A stretch of DNA of 64,000 nucleotides, from positions 124,001 through 188,000 of the forward strand of contig CAJVZD010000002.1 of NCBI GenBank assembly GCA_913019905.1, written 5' to 3'. Shown piece by piece: positions 1-7,867 of the stretch. Numbering within the stretch: position 1 is the stretch's first letter; each line of letters opens with the position of its first letter. This stretch comes from an uncultured Cellvibrionales bacterium. GTDB taxonomy: Bacteria; Pseudomonadota; Gammaproteobacteria; Pseudomonadales; Dasaniaceae. The notes beneath the pieces were generated by a model. The model was not told the DNA's origin. It saw nothing but the letters and a program-made list of their open reading frames with translations, and did no database searches. A program made the position numbers and the translations under genes.

Positions 1-328
1 CCCACGGTTTCGCTAGATAATCCGAGGCACCCTGTTTAACCAATTCGACAGCGGACTCGAGATGGGTCCAGGCCGTTAACAAAATAATCGGTAAGTCCGG
101 GAATGATCGACGAATTTCTCCGAACAGAGCCACGCCTTCTCTCCCCGATGTCGTGTCTTCACTAAAGTTCATATCCTGAATGACAAGAGACACGTTTTTC
201 GTATCTAGTACTGCCAAACCATCATCGGGAGTATGCGCAGATACCGCCTTCAAATCGTAGAGAGAGAACAATATTTCTAAAGCGGAGCAAACGCCTTTGT
301 TATCGTCAATAATAAGAATTAAACTCAA
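1..328 (-). CDS. Response regulator, receiver domain only (cut by window edge), probably NtrC family
   Basis: About 109 residues are visible, all of them a CheY-like receiver domain. The acidic pair is D8-D9, the phospho-acceptor is D52 in VIQDM, the switch threonine lies in LLTAW and the conserved lysine in AKPW. The output domain lies outside the window. The wording of the helix 4/strand 5 region and the position behind an ABC efflux operon suggest an NtrC-type sigma-54 activator; this is inference, supported by the sigma-54-like promoter at 5229-5244. The gene is last in a five-gene minus-strand operon, 41 bp after the second permease. I chose TTG at 328 because GGGAGG stands 4 bases before it. 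An in-frame ATG at 340 would put that Shine-Dalgarno sequence inside the gene and has only a weak site of its own. Confidence 0.8.
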   Translation of the reverse strand, partial: MSLILIIDDNKGVCSALEILFSLYDLKAVSAHTPDDGLAVLDTKNVSLVIQDMNFSEDTTSGREGVALFGEIRRSFPDLPIILLTAWTHLESAVELVKQGASDYLAKPW

Positions 329-368
329 TTTGCCTCCCATCCTATCAATATTGCCAGTTTTTTATTCA

Positions 369-1610
369 TCAAACCGTTCGAGTCGCAATGGCAGGTGGAA
401 TAGCCGATGCTTTTTTTGCTGGCCCTAAAACAGCAATCAATCCAAGAAAATAGACAACGACGATCCCGCTGAGTAAATATTGAGAGTCCAGCCTTTCACC
501 AGCAAATGCCGTCGACAACACGTAGTTTAACAGGTATGTAAAGATCGCACCGAGCACAACACCCATTGTCGTTAGCAATAGGTTTTCGACAAAAAAATAA
601 CGAAGAATATCTTTTCTCCTCGCGCCTAACGCCCGCCGCGTTCCAATTTGGCGCGTGCGTTGTTTTACCGAGAATGAAGCGAGACCAACGATACCCAAAC
701 CTGTTATTAAGACCATTAAAAACATAACTGTTGTCAAAACGATCACCGTTGCATAGTCTTTGGAAAAGGAATTGTTTACGACATCAGCTTGAGTTTGTAT
801 TAGTCGTATAAGCCGATTAGCATCAGATTTTAGCAGTATTTCCTCCACTTGGGGAATGGTAGAAGCCAGTTGTCCATCCTGCGTCCGAATCAGATAATTC
901 ACCGCATCATTGTACATAACATACGGATGCAGCATGAAGTTATATTTGGTGTCCGCCAGCTGTGCGGTGTCTCGAGCCATCCACGCTGCTGCAACATCGG
1001 ATATAACGCCAATCACCTCGATCGAAATACCGGCCTCATCGTAATAGATAGTACGTCCGGCCATGTTACCTTCAGAGAAGAATTTTCGACCTAACGATTC
1101 CGTGATGACGACTTTCGACGGTACGCCGTTGAAATCAATAGAAATATGTTCGATTTCGTCTGCGCGAAAAAAGCGGCCTTCCAGCAGTTCTACACCGAGA
1201 GCCTGCAACCCGTGTTCGTCGGTATAATTGATATTGGCTAGAATTTCTGCATCATGATTGCCCTGCGGTGTAGCACGGTACGTTTCGGCACGAGCGCTAC
1301 CTGACTGCAGGTATCTCAATATTGGGATTGCGTCTCGAACGCTGTCAATATTTCGAATCTGTCTTAAATCTTCCTGAATAAAGTTCTTCCTATTGACGGC
1401 TTCTGACAAGGCAACTGTCTGAATCGAAAATATATTTTCTACATCTATGCCCATTGGTCGGGACATTTTTTCGATCCTGCCGTTGATAATAAACAGCGCA
1501 TTGACAACCACCGCCAGCGTTACTGCTATTTGCAATGTAATCAAACTTGCACCGATTTTGTTACGCCACATGGCACTGAGAATTGGCCTGGTATCCTGAA
1601 AGAATTTCAT
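369..1610 (-). CDS. FtsX-like ABC transporter permease (second permease of the operon)
   Basis: A 413-residue MacB/FtsX-type permease. It has one N-terminal membrane helix (about residues 18-42), a large extracytoplasmic MacB_PCD-like domain, and three C-terminal helices (about 280-305, 335-360 and 372-395). The conserved cytoplasmic stretch RTRQIGTRRALGARRKDI precedes the second C-terminal helix. It should pair with the other permease (1627-2952) and the ATPase (3004-3735) to drive export or extraction of a hydrophobic substrate, peptide or lipoprotein; the substrate cannot be read from sequence. I chose ATG at 1610 because GGAG lies 6 bases upstream. A TTG five codons earlier would nearly abut the preceding stop. 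The gap to the preceding gene is 16 bp, so translation is probably coupled. Confidence 0.88.
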   Translation of the reverse strand: MKFFQDTRPILSAMWRNKIGASLITLQIAVTLAVVVNALFIINGRIEKMSRPMGIDVENIFSIQTVALSEAVNRKNFIQEDLRQIRNIDSVRDAIPILRYLQSGSARAETYRATPQGNHDAEILANINYTDEHGLQALGVELLEGRFFRADEIEHISIDFNGVPSKVVITESLGRKFFSEGNMAGRTIYYDEAGISIEVIGVISDVAAAWMARDTAQLADTKYNFMLHPYVMYNDAVNYLIRTQDGQLASTIPQVEEILLKSDANRLIRLIQTQADVVNNSFSKDYATVIVLTTVMFLMVLITGLGIVGLASFSVKQRTRQIGTRRALGARRKDILRYFFVENLLLTTMGVVLGAIFTYLLNYVLSTAFAGERLDSQYLLSGIVVVYFLGLIAVLGPAKKASAIPPAIATRTV

Positions 1611-1626
1611 ATTTTTCTCCGCCAAT

Positions 1627-2952
1627 CTATTGTGATTTAAGATATTGTGAAACAGGAAGACGACACACTCGCCAGGCTGGAAGTAGTCCCGCCAACACCG
1701 TTGCGCCTACGGCTAAAACGAGCGTAAGGAGTGTCAACTCCCAGCTAATATGTGCTAACTGCTCATAGTTTCGATAGAGAGATTTAATACCAAAGAGTCC
1801 GATTAGCGAAACCAGTAATCCGACGAAACCGCCGAGTAAACCAATAAAAGCGATCTCGACTATATGCTGTCTAAATATCATTTTTTTCGACCCTCCAACC
1901 GCTCGCCGTAAACTCATCTCTCCTGATTTTCCAAGAAATTTCGCGAGCATCAATCCGATGCAATTAAGCAAACAAACGATCAAAAACAGAAAGGCGATGC
2001 TTAGGAGGAGTCGGTAGTCCTGGTTGACAACCTTACGGTCTTCAAGCCAGGACATGACATCATGCAGTTCGTGTGTAAAAGGGCCCATAAACCGCCCATA
2101 GCGTCGCTGCTCTAGTGCATAGTTATCAAGAAAATCTTTGAAGTCTCGCCGGGCACTTTCCGACTCAATCGCTACCCAGTGATGAATCCAGTTGCACTCT
2201 GTCTCAAGAAACGATTGAAAAGTATCCTCTGCAGGATCCTCAAAACACCGACTATTCCCGCCCTTTTTTCGGAGTTCCAATTGTTCAGTCAGCGAAAAAG
2301 GAATCACGGCACCCGCCATGACCGAGAAGGCGTCGGAATCAGTTTCAAAATATCGCGGAATGGGGTTGAACTCGCCAATAACGCCAACAATCTTGTAACT
2401 GTTTGACCCGATTTTTAAACTCTTACCCACACTATTCACACCACCAAATAGTTGCTCATTAAGCACCTTGCTCAACACAGTCTGAAAGGGGCTCGATTCC
2501 TCTTCGTTTTCGGTCCACGCGCTGCCGTACAAAAAGGGGGTTTTATGCACCTTAAAGAATCCCGAACTGGCCAATCGGAGCTCGTCTTTAAAAGGTGCCT
2601 GTCCCTGATTTGGCCCCTCATTCATCGGAAAAATGACGGCCTCAGTCTGATAGTGCAAACTGTGCGCATCTGGAATGTTGCTTTTTGAGATATTTGTCGC
2701 ATCGCGATAACCGACTAACGCATACGCGCTATCGCCGCTTCTATCTTCCTCTAGCTCCGGTTGATTATCCAATTTGTAAGTGAATATTTTGTCGGACGAT
2801 CCGGGCACAGGATCTTGTATCATAAGTGTATAAACGGTTAGGATGCTGATACAAGCGCCGATACCTATGCCAATGGCACCAACGATTAAACTTGAAAGTA
2901 CTGGGGTTTTCTTAAACGAAAGCCACGCCAGTCGGACGTAATAGGTAAACAT
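1627..2952 (-). CDS. FtsX-like ABC transporter permease (first permease of the operon)
   Basis: A 441-residue permease of the MacB/FtsX family. It has an N-terminal helix near residues 18-42 in TPVLSSLIVGAIGIGIGAC, a long periplasmic domain, and three C-terminal helices near 318-343, 365-390 and 405-432. The cytoplasmic stretch SGEMSLRRAVGGSKKMIFRQ is the usual FtsX signature after the second helix. Two different permeases beside a single ATPase suggest a heterodimeric permease pair, as in many gammaproteobacterial export operons that carry their own HlyD adaptor. It starts at ATG 2952 with AAGGG about 7 bases upstream, 51 bp after the ATPase gene. The substrate is unknown. Confidence 0.88.
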   Translation of the reverse strand: MFTYYVRLAWLSFKKTPVLSSLIVGAIGIGIGACISILTVYTLMIQDPVPGSSDKIFTYKLDNQPELEEDRSGDSAYALVGYRDATNISKSNIPDAHSLHYQTEAVIFPMNEGPNQGQAPFKDELRLASSGFFKVHKTPFLYGSAWTENEEESSPFQTVLSKVLNEQLFGGVNSVGKSLKIGSNSYKIVGVIGEFNPIPRYFETDSDAFSVMAGAVIPFSLTEQLELRKKGGNSRCFEDPAEDTFQSFLETECNWIHHWVAIESESARRDFKDFLDNYALEQRRYGRFMGPFTHELHDVMSWLEDRKVVNQDYRLLLSIAFLFLIVCLLNCIGLMLAKFLGKSGEMSLRRAVGGSKKMIFRQHIVEIAFIGLLGGFVGLLVSLIGLFGIKSLYRNYEQLAHISWELTLLTLVLAVGATVLAGLLPAWRVCRLPVSQYLKSQ

Positions 2953-3003
2953 AATGAGCCCTTAATATATACCGGTACAAAACCAAGAAAACTATCTTTT
3001 GTG

Positions 3004-3735
3004 TCAAGCGAATGTTGTTCGTTCATCTTCAGTTGGAAAACCGTGAGATTCTTTCTCGAAATCGTACACAGTGAAATCATCCACACTTCCATCCAGAACG
3101 TGAACATTACGACGAGCCCTCCGTGCCAGATCGACGTCGTGCGTAACCATAATAATGGTAGACCCAGCCTCGTTGATCGACTCAAGTAATTCTAATACTT
3201 GCCTTGCCATTAACGAATCCAGATTACCAGTTGGTTCATCGGCCAATAATATTTTGGGCTCTCCTGCTAACGCTCTAGCTATAGCAACACGCTGTTGTTG
3301 TCCACCGGACAATTGAGACGGCAGGTGCTTCATTCGTCCGGAAAGGCCGACTGTTTCCAGAGCATGTTCGATTCGTCTTTTCCTTTCTGCGGCTTTGAAC
3401 CCGCGATAGCGCAGGGGCACGTCAACATTATCAAAAAGATTGAGATCGGGAATTAGATTGAAAGATTGGAAAATGAAACCAATTTTTTCATTTCGCAACA
3501 TCGACGCCTCGTCGTCATTAAGATGACTGACATCAACGCCATCCAGTTCATAACGGCCGGATTCAAACGGATCCAACAGTCCAGCGATGTTCAAAAATGT
3601 AGTTTTCCCAGATCCCGAGGGACCGGTTACAGCGACAAACTCGCCATCCTTCACCTCAAGATTGAAATCTCTTAAGGCGTGAGTTTCGATTAAGTCTGCT
3701 TGAAATACTTTGGATATATGTTTCATCGATAACAT
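3004..3735 (-). CDS. ABC transporter ATPase, MacB/LolD type
   Basis: A complete 243-residue nucleotide-binding domain. Walker A GPSGSGKT is at residues 38-45, the Q-loop glutamine at about 90, the signature LSGGQ at 142-146, Walker B ILLADE at 162-167 and the switch histidine at 199. ADEPTGNLD is typical of the LolD/MacB/FtsE group that powers FtsX-like permeases by mechanotransmission. It sits between the HlyD adaptor and the two permeases on the same strand and surely belongs to the same complex at the inner face of the cytoplasmic membrane. ATG 3735 has AGGAG about 6 bases upstream; an ATG three codons later is less well placed. Nothing in it looks damaged. Confidence 0.93.
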   Translation of the reverse strand: MLSMKHISKVFQADLIETHALRDFNLEVKDGEFVAVTGPSGSGKTTFLNIAGLLDPFESGRYELDGVDVSHLNDDEASMLRNEKIGFIFQSFNLIPDLNLFDNVDVPLRYRGFKAAERKRRIEHALETVGLSGRMKHLPSQLSGGQQQRVAIARALAGEPKILLADEPTGNLDSLMARQVLELLESINEAGSTIIMVTHDVDLARRARRNVHVLDGSVDDFTVYDFEKESHGFPTEDERTTFA

Positions 3736-3775
3736 TGTAATCTCCTGACGCCAACTTAAAGTTTGGACGGTTTGT

Positions 3776-5062
3776 TCACTGATTTAGTAGTAATACGCGT
3801 TCATGGCTTTCAAACACGTCGCTTGATGAGATGACGATCTGCTGGCCTTCAACCAACCCTGATAATATTTCAACCTTGCCAACGCTGGTCACTCCTGTGG
3901 TGACGGGAGAACGCACGGCGACACCACCTTCAACCATGTAAACAAAACCTACCCCACTACTTTGTATGAAAGGACCACGCGCAACCATTAACACCTTGTC
4001 TCTCGATTCTAATAGTATGCGAGCGTTAACACGTTGATTCTGCCTTAGGGAAAGACCTTTCGTGTCGGCAAAGCGAATTCGACACCGAACTTGACCTTTT
4101 TCGATTTCCGGCGAGATTGCCGATAGCTCCCCCGCAACTCTTTTTCCAGAAAATTCGATGTCAACTGACAGACCCTGCGCTAAATCGTCAGCGTACGCCT
4201 CGGGTACCTGAGCTTCAATTTCATACGCACTCATATCGACAACGGAAAGAATAGCCTGATGCTGTGACACAATCGATTTCTGCTCCACTTCCAAGTTGCC
4301 AACAACGCCGTCAACCGGAGAATGGATGGTGAGAGCCTGAACTTTTCGCTCGAGGTCTTGAACCAATAACTTCTGCCTGTCGAGGGCGTGGTTGAGAATA
4401 TCCAGCTCCAGTTTTAGGCGTTCTGACTTCAGTAGTGATTCTTCTAGGTGATGCTTAAAGACAGCGACCGCACGAAATTTGTCATCGACCGCCTTTTCAT
4501 AATCTTGCAAAGCTATCGCGCTATTTTTGTGCGCGACTTCTGCTCTTCTCAATTCACGCTTAGCTGCCACGAGTTCCATTTCTTTCAGTGCTACCGTATC
4601 TTTCTGTGTGAGCTGTTCCATCCGAGTTTCAATTTCCTGCCGAGCCAGTGCCGTTGTTAATTCAAGAAATTTACTCTGCTCTCGCTGGAATTCGTTAATC
4701 AGACCGGGGCTGTCTACTTCGACTAAGACATCGCCAGTAAAGACTGGATCTCCAGAGCGAACCCGCAGCGTGACTCTGCCATCCTCGGGAGAAAATAACA
4801 TGGGACGGGTCGCGGCAACGATATGGCCCTGCACGGAGATATCGCGGACGAACTGCCCTCGCTCGACCGTTGCGAATCGCAGTCGCTCCGAGTTTATCGA
4901 CAGAGAGGAATTTCTCCACTGATCTATCGAAGGATAAGCAAATCCTGCGATAAGCAAACTTAACGCAAGCAATGAGAATACCAGAGGAAACCGCCTCTTT
5001 ACTTGAGTAGAGAGTCCCATTTTCTGCTTTATATTATCTTGCCTCGAAGTATCTTTAATCAT
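3776..5062 (-). CDS. HlyD/RND-type periplasmic adaptor subunit
   Basis: A 428-residue membrane fusion protein. A cytoplasmic basic N-terminus leads into one membrane helix (about residues 27-47). Then come a split lipoyl-like beta domain (SPEDGRVTLRVRSGDPVFTGD in the first half, IHSPVDGVVGNLEV in the second), a long alpha-hairpin between them (about 125-250, rich in E, K, R and Q heptads), and a C-terminal barrel with a membrane-proximal domain. Such adaptors bridge an inner-membrane transporter to an outer-membrane channel; no TolC-like gene is in the window. It is the first gene of the minus-strand operon, 40 bp before the ATPase. The predicted transcript starts near 5217, giving an unusually long leader of about 155 bases. 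The Shine-Dalgarno sequence at ATG 5062 is weak (GGATAA). Confidence 0.88.
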   Translation of the reverse strand: MIKDTSRQDNIKQKMGLSTQVKRRFPLVFSLLALSLLIAGFAYPSIDQWRNSSLSINSERLRFATVERGQFVRDISVQGHIVAATRPMLFSPEDGRVTLRVRSGDPVFTGDVLVEVDSPGLINEFQREQSKFLELTTALARQEIETRMEQLTQKDTVALKEMELVAAKRELRRAEVAHKNSAIALQDYEKAVDDKFRAVAVFKHHLEESLLKSERLKLELDILNHALDRQKLLVQDLERKVQALTIHSPVDGVVGNLEVEQKSIVSQHQAILSVVDMSAYEIEAQVPEAYADDLAQGLSVDIEFSGKRVAGELSAISPEIEKGQVRCRIRFADTKGLSLRQNQRVNARILLESRDKVLMVARGPFIQSSGVGFVYMVEGGVAVRSPVTTGVTSVGKVEILSGLVEGQQIVISSSDVFESHERVLLLNQ

Positions 5063-5228
5063 CTTTTATCCGCGCTCTCGCCTTGTTCCAATCTCAACTT
5101 TTCATCAACACCGAAGATGGAAAAAACGTGATTCAGTTCGTCAATATTCTGTCTTATCGTGGACCTTTTCCGCACAGGGATTTTTAGTTCACAGCTCGAT
5201 TTTTTCTAATTTCGTTTCAATTGCTATT

Positions 5229-5244
5229 TCAAGTATCGTGCCAA
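5229..5244 (-). promoter_or_regulatory. Candidate sigma-54 (-24/-12) promoter of the efflux operon
   Basis: On the minus strand the bases read TTGGCACGATACTTGA. This matches the sigma-54 consensus TTGGCACG-N4-TTGC in every informative position except the last (A instead of C), with the required ten bases between the GG and the -12 element. It points towards the HlyD gene, with predicted transcription start near 5217. An NtrC-like regulator at the operon's end would fit as activator. The match is seen in sequence; function is inferred. Confidence 0.6.
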
Positions 5245-5285
5245 CCATTAAACCCTTTTAAGTCAATGACTTATGAAATTGAAAA

Positions 5286-5320
5286 GTGTCCGATGTGTCC
5301 ACTGTTTTCTTTTTCGGACA
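5286..5320. promoter_or_regulatory. Inverted repeat, possible enhancer for the sigma-54 promoter
   Basis: GTGTCC occurs twice in direct orientation (5286-5291 and 5295-5300) and is matched by TCGGACA at 5314-5320. TGTCCGA (5287-5293) and TCGGACA form a perfect 7-bp inverted repeat. Its centre lies about 85 bases upstream of the predicted start, a normal place for a bacterial enhancer-binding protein. The binding protein is inferred to be the regulator at 1-328. Confidence 0.4.
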
Positions 5321-5555
5321 GATCTCGGTCACTGGTCACAGGCAAGACGCAAGGCCCAGCTGGTACCAGTACCATTAAAGCTCGTCCGCCCAGCTAAATC
5401 TGATTTCAGTAAACGTCGAAGATAATTCCAAAAACCATGATCCGCAGCCAAACTCCAGACAAACACTATTGTTTGTGAATACAAATTTTCGCTACGAGGA
5501 TAAATGTAACTCCCGTTGCTTTAGTGATTCACCGGCGCAATAGCAAAAACGGCTG

Positions 5556-5601
5556 TTGCTTAAAGAGGTAAAAGCACGTATGTTGTGCGCAATTAGATTG
5601 C
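5556..5601 (+). promoter_or_regulatory. Promoter and operator of the OhrR-like gene
   Basis: A -35 box TTGCTT (5556-5561) and a -10 box TATGTT (5579-5584) stand exactly 17 bases apart. Immediately downstream is the perfect inverted repeat GCAAT-TAG-ATTGC (5589-5601), placed to block RNA polymerase when bound. A related sequence lies before the next gene (6218-6251). This suggests autorepression by the MarR-type protein that begins at 5618. Confidence 0.5.
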
Positions 5602-5617
5602 TTAAGCCAGACAAAAA

Positions 5618-6064
5618 ATGAAGAACAGTGCCACGACTACACCGCAGTTATTGATAGAAAATCAGGTCTGCTTTCCACTATATAGCGCAGCTAATGCCAT
5701 CGTTCGCGCCTACCGGCCCTTGCTGGATAAAATCGACATTACCTATCTGCAATACATCGTAATGATGGTCTTGTGGGAGGAATTGAGCTTGAACGTTAAG
5801 GAATTAGGACAACGCCTAAGGCTGGACTCGGGCACCTTAACCCCTCTTCTCAAACGACTCGAAAGCAAAGGATTTGTCGAACGCCGGCGCAGCGAACAAG
5901 ATGAGCGCGTACGAATCATTTCATTGACCGAAAAGGGTATTGCCTTGAAAGAACAAGCGCAGTATATCCCGGAACAATTGTCCTGCTCTGTCGATTTGCC
6001 GGAGGCGCAATTGCGTGAGCTTAAGAATCTCTGTGAGCAGTTTCTCGACGGCTTGGATAAGTAA
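5618..6064 (+). CDS. MarR-family regulator, OhrR-like peroxide sensor
   Basis: A 148-residue winged-helix protein of normal OhrR length. Cysteine 18 in ENQVCFPLYSA matches the reactive cysteine near the N-terminus of OhrR proteins, which is oxidised by organic hydroperoxides and releases the repressor from DNA. The helix-turn-helix lies around LGQRLRLDSGTLTPLLKRL, and the wing around ERRRSEQDERVRIISLT carries the conserved basic/acidic pattern. No ohr peroxidase gene is adjacent, which is unusual: the next gene is a c-type cytochrome whose upstream region carries a similar operator. The link to organic peroxide is inference from the cysteine; a related inducer such as hypochlorite or a reactive electrophile is possible. 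Confidence 0.85.
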   Translation: MKNSATTTPQLLIENQVCFPLYSAANAIVRAYRPLLDKIDITYLQYIVMMVLWEELSLNVKELGQRLRLDSGTLTPLLKRLESKGFVERRRSEQDERVRIISLTEKGIALKEQAQYIPEQLSCSVDLPEAQLRELKNLCEQFLDGLDK

Positions 6065-6217
6065 ATTTTTCGCGGCGTTAACCAGAACTTTTACTATGCT
6101 TAGGCCGCACTTAACTTACCTTTCCTATTCGTCGGTTTTTTCGTCCAAAAATTAGCAGGAACTCGCGAAGTACTCTCTCGATTAGTACACTACGTCGTAG
6201 TAATTTCTGAAACTAGG

Positions 6218-6251
6218 TTGCGCACAATTATATTTTATGCAATTATACTGC
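6218..6251 (+). promoter_or_regulatory. Candidate OhrR-like operator before the cytochrome gene
   Basis: TTGCGCACAATTATATT (6218-6234) resembles TTGTGCGCAATTAGATT at 5583-5599 in 13 of 17 positions. A second copy, GCAATTATACTGC (6239-6251), matches the 13-bp core GCAATTAGATTGC at 5589-5601 in 11 positions. Two adjacent half-related sites 42-75 bases before the ATG would suit a MarR dimer pair. Binding is inferred. Confidence 0.45.
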
Positions 6252-6292
6252 TTTATCCTCGTTACCCCATGACTTTAATAAGAGAGAGAATC

Positions 6293-6868
6293 ATGAAAAT
6301 ACTCAATACATTGGTGTTAATGTTAATCAGCAGCCTAACAATGGCGTCCACGGAGAATAATGACACACTCACCATTTCCAGTTCCGACTTTAACTGCGTA
6401 TTAGATATGGAACCGGTGCGAGGATTTTATGTCGACAATTTAATCGAAGGGAAATTATCAGAAACCGTTGCGGTTGCAAATGCTGAGAAGGGCGAGTATC
6501 CAGCAGGTTCCGTGGTACAACTTGTACCCGGAGAAGTTATGGTAAAACACCCTAAAGGTTTCAACGCCGCTACCAAAGACTGGGAGTTTTTTGAATTAAA
6601 CGTTTCGGCCCAAGGCACAGAAATTGGCAAGCGGGGCTTTGTCGATGTCATTAACCGCTTTGGAGGTAACTGCTTTGGCTGTCATGTAAAAGCTGCGCCT
6701 GAATTTGATATGATCTGCGAAACGGGTCACGGTTGCGATCCAATTCCATTAACGCCGAAGATAACCAAATTGCTACAAAATACTGACGCTCGGTGCGGTG
6801 GACGTTACAAACCGACTGAGGAAGATATGGCTATACTGAAAGCACTCGCCGCACAAATGGGCGGCTAG
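6293..6868 (+). CDS. Periplasmic c-type cytochrome, P460-like
   Basis: A 191-residue exported protein. The first 18 residues form a signal peptide ending in LTMA-S. One haem c motif, CFGCH (C127, C130, H131), sits in the C-terminal third; four further cysteines (35, 142, 148, 168) could form disulfides. The order of a hydrophobic beta-rich region, KDWEFFELN, then the haem motif resembles the cytochrome P460 family, which includes hydroxylamine- and NO-handling enzymes. I could not confirm the lysine-haem crosslink of true P460, so the family call is tentative. ATG 6293 was chosen because the in-frame codon at 6218 would bury the signal peptide behind 25 residues. It follows the OhrR-like gene and probably shares its regulation. 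Confidence 0.72.
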   Translation: MKILNTLVLMLISSLTMASTENNDTLTISSSDFNCVLDMEPVRGFYVDNLIEGKLSETVAVANAEKGEYPAGSVVQLVPGEVMVKHPKGFNAATKDWEFFELNVSAQGTEIGKRGFVDVINRFGGNCFGCHVKAAPEFDMICETGHGCDPIPLTPKITKLLQNTDARCGGRYKPTEEDMAILKALAAQMGG

Positions 6869-6960
6869 GTAGATATCGCGAAGGTCGTCCGCAGGTAGCA
6901 GCTAGAACACACTCTGCTATCGCTCGTTACTGCATGACTCTTCACCGGATCGAAAAATTA

Positions 6961-6982
6961 CCCGCCGCCCCGCGCCGGCGGG
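6961..6982. terminator. GC-rich hairpin, probable terminator for both directions
   Basis: CCCGCCG (6961-6967) pairs perfectly with CGGCGGG (6976-6982) across an 8-base loop. On the minus strand it is followed by TAATTTTTC, a plausible uridine tract for the acetyltransferase transcript; on the plus strand by AAATCTTTTGC. It lies between the convergent cytochrome and GNAT genes. Confidence 0.6.
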
Positions 6983-7145
6983 AAATCTTTTGCTTCGCCA
7001 TACGGTAGCACGGCATTTAGGGTAACAGCGACCTTATTGCACATAGACAAGCCGTGTGCCTCTTCCAAGTCACGGCTCGACTATTTCCATGTTATTTTTT
7101 AGTATTTTGTTTTTATTTCCTCGCACATTCTTTTAATTCTGGTGC

Positions 7146-7733
7146 TTAACGCGACTCGCGTATCATCGGAGTCAGTGGCACCGGATTGCCAACATTAATC
7201 TCTCCCATCACTTCAAATCCATGGCGCTGGTACAACGATATATTAGCGGGGTTTGACGATTCAAGATATGCTGGTAATTCATCCTGGTCGCATCGCTGAA
7301 GAACATGTTTAAGCATTGAAGCACCCCGGCCCCGGCCCTGCATCATCGGATCAACGCCCAATACTGCAAGATACCAGCAATTCTCAGGGTGGTATTTTTC
7401 GATCTCACTGCCCAGACGTATCATATTTTCCATAATACTCTCTGGAATTACCGACATAAGTGTCGACACTAAAAGGTCTTCGTCGGCGGAAATACCCGGC
7501 GGTAACCACAAAGCCACAGCGGAAAAATCCTCCGCATAATACGCCGTTTTATTTTCGAAGGCTCTGCCAGCCATAGCAAAGGTAATCTTTGCATAGTTTT
7601 CGATAAAAGAGCTTGCATTCGGCATCATCCACCGCAGAAATGGATCGGCGACAAACGCCGTATGTGCGATAGACAATAACTCCTTTTTCAGCTCGTTGCC
7701 CGCTGTACTGATCGTTATATTTTCCAATTCCAC
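7146..7733 (-). CDS. GNAT-family N-acetyltransferase
   Basis: A 195-residue acetyltransferase fold. Motif A, the acetyl-CoA pyrophosphate loop, is QGRGRGAS at residues 132-139 after the strand WYLAVLGVDP. Motif B follows around PAYLESSNPANISLYQRHGF, which is typical of the group; that tail usually shapes the acceptor site. The substrate cannot be told; relatives act on small amines, toxins or peptides. It is a single gene pointing towards the terminator at 6961-6982. The start is taken as GTG 7733, with TAGGAG only 3 bases away; a TTG two codons later has more usual spacing. Confidence 0.82.
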   Translation of the reverse strand: MELENITISTAGNELKKELLSIAHTAFVADPFLRWMMPNASSFIENYAKITFAMAGRAFENKTAYYAEDFSAVALWLPPGISADEDLLVSTLMSVIPESIMENMIRLGSEIEKYHPENCWYLAVLGVDPMMQGRGRGASMLKHVLQRCDQDELPAYLESSNPANISLYQRHGFEVMGEINVGNPVPLTPMIRESR

Positions 7734-7867
7734 TGACTCCTATTTTTTCCGTCAGCACCCGTACATCAGCGCCACGGCAAATCCTATATAATTGAAATTC
7801 AATCGTTGCACATGATTTCCAGGCTCCGGTCAAAACCGACCGCAACGCCACCTTCGCTGATGAAATA

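Larger units (their letters stand above)
5063..5617. other. 555-bp divergent regulatory region without a gene
   Basis: This stretch separates the efflux operon (minus) from the MarR-type gene (plus). It holds a sigma-54-like promoter for the minus-strand operon, an upstream inverted repeat, a 10-bp palindrome CTGGTACCAG near 5360, and a sigma-70-like promoter with operator for the plus-strand gene. I see no convincing reading frame in it. Confidence 0.6.
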
